From NCBI GenBank assembly GCA_003132905.1, contig PKZC01000212.1:16236-27785 (forward strand): a stretch of 11,550 bases of DNA, written 5' to 3'. Each line of letters begins with the position of its first letter. Position 1 is the first letter of the stretch. This document shows, piece after piece, positions 5,784-11,550 of the stretch. The DNA is from Bryobacterales bacterium (lineage in GTDB: Bacteria; Acidobacteriota; Terriglobia; Bryobacterales; Bryobacteraceae). The notes beneath the pieces are model-generated. The model ran no database searches and had not been told where the DNA came from. It saw only the letters and a program-made list of their open reading frames with translations. Made by a program: the position numbers and the translations under genes.

Positions 5784-8700
5784 TCAGAACCGCAGGTGCA
5801 GCGAAAGCTGCAGGAATCGCGAACTTCCGATGGTGTGCTGAATGTAACCCGCGCTTCCTTCCGGAGTGGCTAAGGGCGGCGCCGAATAGCCTTCGAAGAA
5901 TTGAGCGAAGTTATTCGGCGCATCAAAATCCGGATGGTTGAAGACATTAAAGGCATCGAAGTTGAAGCGCAAACGGAAGCGCTCGTTCAACACGAATTCC
6001 TTGCCGAGTGACGTATCAAAGCGCACCCCAAAGGGACTGCGGAACAGATTGCGCCCGGTACTGGAGAAGTTTGACTCATAGACATCGCAGAGGCTGCCTT
6101 CGCAGGGGGGTACCCCGTTCGTTCCCGGTTGCACAAATTGCGGATAGAAATCGCTGATGTTTAGCACGGGCTTGGCCGGATTCACGCCGGTGGTGCCTTG
6201 GAGCGTCGCCTGGCCCGCCGTCACGCCTGGCTTCAGGGGCAGAATCGGATTGGAAATCTCGACGTCGGTTCCGAAGTATAAACTTCCTACCGACCCCGAA
6301 TAGTCATAGACGCTGTAGGGCTCTCCGCTCTGAGCCACGGTCTGTCCGCCAATGGTCCAACCGTTGATTGCGGCGCCGAGGGCTTTGTTCGAGGTCAGCT
6401 TTGGAATAGTGTAACTGTAGTTGATCAAGAACACATTGGGCCGATCGAAGTCGGACGACGCATAGCTGGTCCTAGGAGTGTCCGGATTGTTGCCGGTCAA
6501 GAACAGTCCCAGGCCGCTTTGCTCGTCGAGCGAATGCGACCTGGTGTAGGTTTGCGGTAAGCTGAAGCCCGTTTGAATAGCGCTTACGAACCTGAAGCTG
6601 GAGCGCATCGTAGTTGGACACTCCCTCCGCCTCATATAGCACGGAATTCATGTCATAGCCGATATAGGGCACACGGATGGGCGCGTTGCCGGAGTATTCG
6701 CCGGTGGAGATCTGCTCAGTTGAGAGATTTACGTAGTTTCCTTGCGCGTCGTAGTTCGTGCCGCCGTACGAATATATCTGCCCGTTCACCGGGTGCTGCG
6801 GAGTGGCGAGGAGGGGCTCGTTGAAGGGAATGGGCAGGATCTCATGCTGGCCGTGATTGCCGACGTAGCCGGCGCTGAACAGCCAGTCCTTGACCTGGTA
6901 TTGGAGGTCGAAAGTCCAGTTTTCGGTGTAAGGAAGCTTGTTGTTAATGTCGTAGCCGCCGAACACGAACGGACCGAACGCGTTACCCGCGGGGTAATTG
7001 CCCGATTCGGTCTGACTGATATTCGGCAACAAGGCCGTGAATGCGGCCGCGCTTCCGGCGGGCGTGGGCGGAAGACCGGATCCAAACGGACTCGCCAAAG
7101 TGGCGCCGCTGGCGGCGAACTCGGGCGAAACAAAGGGCGGCGCCAGAGTGACGCCAAACGGCCCGTTGAAGCCGGCGCCCGCGGGCGGCGAGAGATAACT
7201 GAAAAATTCGCCGCGGTCATAGTACATGCCGAATCCGGTGCGCACGGTGAGATGGGACGTTGGCGACCAGGCAATACCGATGCGAGGCGCGAAGCCCCAC
7301 TGGCGCTGCTTCATCAGCGTGTCGCTGGCCCCCGGTGTAGCGAAGTTGGGATTGTTGCCGGCGATCTCGAGTCCCGAGTTCACGATGGTGTCCGTGGCAG
7401 CATTGTACGAATACAGGTTGCCGTTGAACGCCGTCAGCTTCCCGTATTTCTCCGAGAGCGGTCCGTCAAAGTCCCAACGCAGGCCCAGAGTCACGGTTAG
7501 ATTGCTGCGCAATTTGTAATTGTCGTTAACGAACGCACCGACGGTGTCGGAACGATAGTAGCGATTCGCTGACCCGGCGAAAGCAGACGAGTAATTGCCG
7601 GAGCGAAGATCGCCTTCGGCAAAAGTTTCGAAAGTCTTGAACTCGACGACGTCGGTGTTGACGTTGTTGTTGATGATATTGAGTTGTGTATGATCCCAAG
7701 AGAGGCCAACCTGCAGGGTATGCCGGCCTTTCACCCAGCTGAGCGAGGTTCCATATTCCCACTGGTTTTGAAACATACCCGCATTGCCGAAGCTGGTGCT
7801 AGGTCCGAATTGGAGCTCATTGCCGAGCGTTGGATCGGCTACGCCGATTTCGATTTGCGGAAACGCAGAAGCGCCTCCTGGAAGACTGATTCCAAACTGG
7901 CTGGGCGTGTAAGCTTGGCCAGTATTCGAATAGGCCCGCATGCGGGTGAAACCAGCACGCTGTTGCCAAGTCAAGGACGGAGTGAGAATGACGGTATTGT
8001 CCAGGGAAATCACCTGACTCCCGGAGGACAACTGTTGCGGAAATCCGAGCAACACGCCCGCCGCGCCGAAAGGATTCGAGGTGGGATCGGTTTGAACGTA
8101 ATATTTCACGCCCAGCCGGTCCTTGTCGCTCACAATGTAGTCGACATTCGCGATTCCCTGATCGACGTTGGATTGGGCATTGGGCCCTTGCACCACCGCG
8201 TCATAGCCGAGTTGGGTGGCGAGAGCGGAGTTAGTGATCTGAGCGCTGGGAAACAAATACTGACCGTTGGCGCCCTTGGCTTGCAACAATCCCAGCGCCT
8301 GCGGGCTGAGCTGGCTGGCCGCGAGAGTTTTTCCGTAGGCGCCCTGAATGGTGTTGATGATTCCCTGTGCACTGCGGTCGTCGGTGAGAGTCAGCGGAAC
8401 CGTGACTTCCTTGGTGGCATCGGAAGAGTCTGCGATGCGCACGCCCTGGTAGGAGAGGAAGTAAAACAGTTTGTCCTTCTTGATGGGGCCGCCGAGCGTG
8501 GCCCCAAATTGATTGCGGTTCAGGAAAATGGGCGACAAGATAGGCGAGGCATTGTAAAAGAACGGCGCCGCATTCATGTCGCTGTTCTGGAACTTCTCGT
8601 AGACCTCAGCGTGCAGCCCGTTACTGCCAGATTTGGTGAGCACACTGATGTGCGCTCCACTATTGGCGCCCTGACTGGCGTCGTACATGGCGGAGTTGAC

Positions 8701-9492
8701 GGCGATCTCCTGAATCGCCTCGGGAGGCGGAGTTGGAAGAGCCTGTCCAATTGCACCATACACCGAAGTGCTGGTCTGAATGGAGCCGCCGGCGCCGAAG
8801 CTCTCGCCGATGTTGAAGACGAAGCGGTCCTCGCCAACCTGGCTGGTGGAGTTTCCGTTGAACAAATTGTTGGTGCTGATGCCGTTGAGCGAAAAGCTGT
8901 TGCTGGTGTCGCGCTGGCCGTTGGCGAAGATAGCCTGGTTACCGAGGCCGGAGTTGCTGCCCGCGCCGCCCAAGAAATCGGCGTGAACTCCGGGGCTCAT
9001 AATGGCCAGTTGCGTGAAGCTGCCCGTGCCCAGCGGCGTTTGCTCGATGGTGGCTTGATCCACCACGTAGCCGGTGGTGGCGTCCACCTGGTTCATCAGC
9101 GGCGTGCCGATGACGTCCACTTTCGTAGCCACTGTACCGACTTTGAGATCGCCGTCGACAGTGGTGGTGCGATCGCCATTAACCAGCACCTCGGTGTGAC
9201 GTTCGGCGTCGAAGCCCTCCTTGGTAAAGGTGAGCTCATACGTGGCGGCCGGCAAATTCGAAATGGAATAGGAACCGGTGGATTGCGAACGGGCGGTAAC
9301 CGTTAGATTGGTGCCGACGTTGCGCGCCGTAGCGGTGACATCCGGCACCGCAGCTCCGGAGGCGTCCCGCACAGTTCCCGTGATGGTGCCATAAATCTGC
9401 TGCGCGCGGGATGGCATCCGGACGGCCAGCGTGAGTGCCAGAATGGCCGAAGCTGTTAAGACAGTTCGCAAAAAACGAAAGCTGTGTGTCAT
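5784..9492 (-). pseudogene. TonB-dependent receptor with carboxypeptidase-regulatory-like domain, 1-base frameshift
   Basis: Outer-membrane receptor of the Oar-like type, about 1235 residues with the frame restored. ATG at 9492 is chosen for the AGGAGG six bases upstream and the signal peptide it opens (R6, R9, hydrophobic core 11-24, cleavage near S-R-A at 28-30); the frame stays open to 9699 but that extension has no support. Residues 33-118 form the regulatory-like domain (I-T-G-T-V-R-D-A-S-G ... G-S-Y-S-I-S-N-L-P-A), then a plug (about 120-330) and a long beta barrel ending L-S-L-H-L-R-F with the terminal Phe of outer-membrane proteins. The frame breaks at 6549-6550 (residue about 981): one extra C turns N-Y-T-R-S-H-S into N-L-H-Q-V. 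Everything after it, including E-Q-S-G-L and S-D-F-D-R-P, is normal family sequence in the second frame down to 5784. Ligand unknown; no uptake partner adjacent. Sequencing error is as likely as true inactivation. Confidence 0.85.
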
Positions 9493-9704
9493 TAGAATCC
9501 TCCTCGTATCATCAGGCCGCGTATGACCCTGCGTTTCAAATTTTGTTTCTGACTTTGGACACGCGTACGAGGCGCTGAGGTTGATGGACCCGATCTGATT
9601 CATAAAGAATAACTCAATTCCCGGCCTAGAGGAAAGTCGTGCGCCTCTTTGTTCGCATCGTCGCGACAGTGTACGGTATGGTGAGTCGAGGGGTTTCACA
9701 AGGC
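9493..9704. promoter_or_regulatory. Divergent intergenic region between the receptor and the small secreted gene
   Basis: This is the longest gap in the window (212 bases) and must contain the receptor's 5' leader and probably both promoters. The receptor ribosome site (GAGGAGGA on the minus strand) lies at about 9499-9506. On the plus strand a weak pair, TTGATG (9581-9586) and AAGAAT (9605-9610) spaced by 18, each matching four of six sigma-70 consensus bases, could drive the small gene. No convincing operator or terminator is seen. Both strands are open here (to 9699 minus, from 9639 plus), but those extensions look non-coding. Confidence 0.3.
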
Positions 9705-10112
9705 ATGCAAAAGATCGTGGGGATTTTAGTCGTGTGTATGAGTTTCCTCGCGCTGTCCGGCGTGGCGCAAGCGCAGTTTGGGCCGCCCGGTGGCCGTTTT
9801 CGTCCTGAATCGGTTTCCGCGCTGATTGACCGTGTGCATGAAGACCTGAACCGCGGCTATGGGGTGTGGCATCTCCGGCATGGCGATCGCGAACGGCTGA
9901 CGCGCGCCGAACACCAGCTGCGGGATTTCGCCCGCCATTGGCGCGACGGCAGGTTCGACAAGGGCAATCTGGACGGCGCCATTGGGGCCATTCAACACGT
10001 AGTCGATGACAACCATTTGCGAGGCGGCGAACGGGATGCGCTATGGAACGATGTCGGAGAACTGCGCCGCATGCGGGAGGCCTACGAACACCACGAGATC
10101 GGATATCGTTAG
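9705..10112 (+). CDS. Small secreted helical protein, unknown function
   Basis: 135 residues. From ATG 9705 the protein opens with a textbook signal peptide (K3, hydrophobic 5-20, A-Q-A|Q near residue 23), so I place the start here rather than at GTG 9639, whose 22 extra residues would bury it; AAGG lies two bases before the ATG and GAGGGG further up. The mature part has a short G/P-rich linker (F-G-P-P-G-G), then a charged, probably all-helical region rich in Arg, His and Asp: R-V-H-E-D-L-N-R, W-H-L-R-H-G-D-R-E-R, and a repeat-like H-L-R-G-G-E-R-D-A-L-W. No enzyme motif is apparent. Small secreted proteins of this style seem familiar to me from acidobacterial genomes (memory, not a search). 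It is transcribed away from the receptor gene, and its TAG overlaps the stop of the convergent adenosyltransferase. Confidence 0.75.
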   Translation: MQKIVGILVVCMSFLALSGVAQAQFGPPGGRFRPESVSALIDRVHEDLNRGYGVWHLRHGDRERLTRAEHQLRDFARHWRDGRFDKGNLDGAIGAIQHVVDDNHLRGGERDALWNDVGELRRMREAYEHHEIGYR

Positions 10113-10756
10113 GCGCTGCCTGAAGCGGATTTGTTCGGCTCCCAAAGGATTTCCGGGACCCCCTGCGACTGATTCACCCAGCGGCTCCAAACAAAAAAGG
10201 CGTCGCTGAGGCGATTCAAATACTGAATGATTTCCGGAGGGATCTGTTCTTCCCGCGCCAGACCAACCGCCAGCCGTTCGGCGCGCCGGCAAACGGTACG
10301 GCAAACATGCAGCTCCGTGTTCAACCGCGTGCCGCCCGGTAGCACGAAGGAGCGCAGCGGAGCAAGATCGGCATTCATCCGGTCAATCTCAATCTCCAAC
10401 TGGCGGACTTCAGCGTCCGTGATGCGAGCCTGCTTGGGATGCACGTCTTCCGGCTTGGTCGCCAGGATGGAACCGAGGTTAAACAGCTCGTGCTGCACTC
10501 GCAGCAGAATCGGCGCGATCCCAGGCACCGATTCACCGGCAGAGATGCAGGCCATCCCGACGAAAGCGTTCAGCTCGTCCACGGTCCCGTAACACTCGAT
10601 GCGGAGTGCGTCTTTCGGAACGCGCTGCCCCCCGGCCAGGTGGGTCTGTCCCTGATCGCCGGTCTTGGTGTAGATGCGGTTCAGCGCCAGGCGCGGTTCA
10701 TCGAACTTCTGCTCGTTTGGGTCCGTTTTGGGCACAAATGCCTCCCCGACTCCCAT
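10109..10756 (-). CDS. pduO: Cob(I)alamin adenosyltransferase, PduO type
   Basis: 215 residues, cytoplasmic. It transfers the adenosyl group of ATP to cob(I)alamin, producing coenzyme B12. The signature set is complete: Y-T-K-T-G-D-Q-G-Q-T (29-38) for ATP binding, Y-G-T-V-D-E-L-N-A-F-V-G (56-67), L-F-N-L-G-S-I-L-A (91-99), F-V-L-P-G-G (137-142), R-T-V-C-R-R-A-E-R (153-161) and Y-L-N-R-L-S-D (179-185). About 25 residues precede the usual K/L-N-R-I-Y-T-K-T-G-D beginning. ATG 10756 has an AAGGGG site six bases upstream, which supports this start; the extra residues are probably disordered. The gene stands alone, divergent from the next gene and convergent with the small secreted gene, and no other cobalamin gene is seen here. 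It suits salvage of B12 for adenosylcobalamin enzymes encoded elsewhere (inference). Confidence 0.95.
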   Translation of the reverse strand: MGVGEAFVPKTDPNEQKFDEPRLALNRIYTKTGDQGQTHLAGGQRVPKDALRIECYGTVDELNAFVGMACISAGESVPGIAPILLRVQHELFNLGSILATKPEDVHPKQARITDAEVRQLEIEIDRMNADLAPLRSFVLPGGTRLNTELHVCRTVCRRAERLAVGLAREEQIPPEIIQYLNRLSDAFFVWSRWVNQSQGVPEILWEPNKSASGSA

Positions 10757-10824
10757 TGTCGGCCCCTTAGAACTATTTGTTCAAGTTTCCCCAGCGGAAT
10801 GCCGATAAGTACTGAGGATAAGAT
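10757..10824. promoter_or_regulatory. Divergent intergenic region
   Basis: These 68 bases lie between the divergent adenosyltransferase and small helical-protein genes. They hold both ribosome sites: AAGGGG on the minus strand and GAGG (about 10810-10815) on the plus strand. A GATAAG near 10803-10808 could be a weak plus-strand -10, but no good -35 stands before it. I see no long conserved leader that would suggest a cobalamin riboswitch; the space is too short for one. Confidence 0.3.
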
Positions 10825-11151
10825 ATGCTTGCGGAGACCTCGGTGGAGACCATTGATAGCGAAGCTCGGCTGAATCGCTTTAATCGCCTGATGCAGGAGC
10901 TGATTCGTGGCAACATGAACCGTAACACCTTCCAACCATGGGAGATAGAGATTCTCCTCGATATCGAGGCATGCCAGGTCCGCGAACCCGTCAAGCGTGA
11001 AACCCTGCGCCGCTACCAAAAAGCCGTTCAACGGGCCATGGAAAAAGGCGCTCCCAAGCCCCTGCGTCTTTCCGAGTATCTGAGTGGAAAGAAAGGCTCG
11101 GCCACACCGGCCGCAGCCGCTCCCGATCCTTCGCCCGAACACGTGGGTTAA
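10825..11151 (+). CDS. Small conserved-looking helical protein, unknown function
   Basis: 108 residues, no signal peptide and no membrane segment, so probably cytoplasmic. The start ATG has GAGG at a suitable distance upstream. The sequence reads as several amphipathic helices: A-R-L-N-R-F-N-R-L-M-Q-E-L-I-R (14-28), then F-Q-P-W-E-I-E-I-L-L-D-I-E-A-C (36-50), L-R-R-Y-Q-K-A-V-Q-R (61-70), and P-L-R-L-S-E-Y-L (79-86). The last 20 residues are a low-complexity Ala/Pro tail. I cannot name a domain. The arrangement resembles small acidobacterial proteins of unknown role that I recall (inference from memory). It lies just upstream of yggX on the same strand, 49 bases away, so the two may be cotranscribed. 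Its stop codon falls at the junction of a 12-base tandem repeat. Confidence 0.75.
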   Translation: MLAETSVETIDSEARLNRFNRLMQELIRGNMNRNTFQPWEIEILLDIEACQVREPVKRETLRRYQKAVQRAMEKGAPKPLRLSEYLSGKKGSATPAAAAPDPSPEHVG

Positions 11152-11161
11152 CACGTGGGTC
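11138..11161 (+). repeat. Perfect-but-one tandem 12-base repeat at a gene end
   Basis: AACACGTGGGTT (11138-11149) is followed at once by AACACGTGGGTC (11150-11161), differing only in the last base. Each copy contains the palindrome CACGTG. The TAA stop of the small helical protein (11149-11151) spans the junction, so the first copy is coding and the second is not. GGTTAAC and GTCAACC also form a one-mismatch inverted pair around the second CACGTG. It may be a simple slippage duplication or a small regulatory site upstream of yggX. Confidence 0.7.
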
Positions 11162-11200
11162 AACCATCGCCGTCCCAAGCGCTGCGCTATCCTAAGAGCA

Positions 11201-11500
11201 ATGAGCGCAAGCGGAACCACCGGCCGGACAGTTTTTTGCGTCAAATTCCAGAAGGAAATGCCGGGACTCGACGAATCCCCTTTCGATAATCATCCCCTCG
11301 GCCAGCGCATCTACGAGAACGTCTCAAAAGAAGCTTGGAAGATGTGGCTGGAACAGATGAAGATGATCATGAACGAGTACCGGCTCAATCTGGGTACGCA
11401 GGAAGCGCAGGAATTTCTGCTCAAGCAAATGGAAGATTATTTCTTCGGCGCGGGCGCGGCGCTGCCACCGGGCTTCGTGCCTCCTCAGACTAAGAATTGA
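11201..11500 (+). CDS. yggX: Probable Fe(II)-trafficking / oxidative-damage protection protein YggX
   Basis: 99 residues, close to the 91 of E. coli YggX, a small cytoplasmic protein linked to protecting iron-sulfur clusters from oxidative damage. Family features are visible: R-T-V-F-C (9-13) with the conserved N-terminal Cys13, L-G-Q-R-I-Y (33-38), the diagnostic S-K-E-A-W (42-46), then W-L-E-Q-M-K-M-I-M-N-E-Y-R-L-N (49-63) and a C-terminal helix leading to M-E-D-Y-F-F-G (77-83). Start: ATG at 11201 matches where the family begins; the frame is open further upstream (first Met-type codon at 11084), but that part overlaps the preceding gene and looks non-coding. The ribosome site is weak (TAAGAG). 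The iron role is established for enterobacterial members; here it is by homology. Confidence 0.93.
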   Translation: MSASGTTGRTVFCVKFQKEMPGLDESPFDNHPLGQRIYENVSKEAWKMWLEQMKMIMNEYRLNLGTQEAQEFLLKQMEDYFFGAGAALPPGFVPPQTKN

Positions 11501-11550
11501 ACGACAGCTAACCCGCATTTCTCACCAAGTATTGGCAAAAGGCCGACCTT
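11501..11550. other. Short trailing sequence, nothing recognised
   Basis: Fifty bases after the yggX stop to the window edge. There is no clear terminator hairpin, open frame or RNA signature; the next gene presumably lies outside. Confidence 0.5.

Noticed and set aside
7684..9306. A 540-codon open frame on the plus strand inside the receptor gene
   Set aside because: It is exactly antisense to well-supported receptor sequence, has no family signature, and its composition follows from the opposite strand's GC-rich codons.
9493..9699. N-terminal extension of the receptor upstream of 9492
   Set aside because: The frame is merely open. ATG 9492 has an ideal ribosome site and starts the signal peptide, which an extension would bury.
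10757..10824. Cobalamin riboswitch before the adenosyltransferase
   Set aside because: Only 68 bases separate the divergent starts, and no B12-box-like sequence is visible.
1..11550. Mobile element, prophage, CRISPR or defence island
   Set aside because: No transposase, integrase, terminal inverted repeats, spaced direct repeats or nuclease/helicase genes were found; the genes are housekeeping or envelope types.

Overview
The window looks like ordinary chromosome from an Acidobacteriota bacterium, probably near the Solibacter/Bryobacter group. The lineage is inferred from three things: a very large TonB-dependent receptor with an N-terminal carboxypeptidase-regulatory-like domain (a family strongly expanded in that phylum), small secreted and cytoplasmic proteins of a type I associate with acidobacterial genomes, and moderately high GC. 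I see no rRNA, tRNA, CRISPR array, insertion sequence or phage gene. Coding density is very high and no stretch over 300 bases lacks a gene.

Layout. 1-2212 (+): a translationally coupled cluster of a hypothetical protein cut by the window edge, a secreted metallo-beta-lactamase-fold hydrolase, and a second secreted hypothetical protein related in sequence to the first. 4852-2217 (-): an Icc-type metallophosphoesterase, prfB (release factor 2) and a Sua5-type threonylcarbamoyl-AMP synthase, closely packed and probably cotranscribed; the last two are translation-factor and tRNA-modification genes. 4916-5782 (+): a formate/nitrite-transporter-family membrane protein. 9492-5784 (-): the TonB-dependent receptor. 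9705-10112 (+): a small secreted protein. 10756-10109 (-): PduO-type cobalamin adenosyltransferase. 10825-11151 (+): a small helical protein. 11201-11500 (+): YggX, a protein of iron handling and oxidative-damage protection.

Three genes do not read in one frame. In prfB this is biology: the classical programmed +1 frameshift at CTT TGA C is clearly present, giving a 378-residue protein. In the metallophosphoesterase (near 4617-4628) and the TonB receptor (near 6549-6550) a single-base change splits an otherwise intact gene; sequencing error and genuine pseudogenes cannot be told apart here.

The genes mostly belong to unrelated housekeeping or envelope functions. The part that most resembles a little-described unit is the paralogue / secreted hydrolase / paralogue cluster at the left edge.
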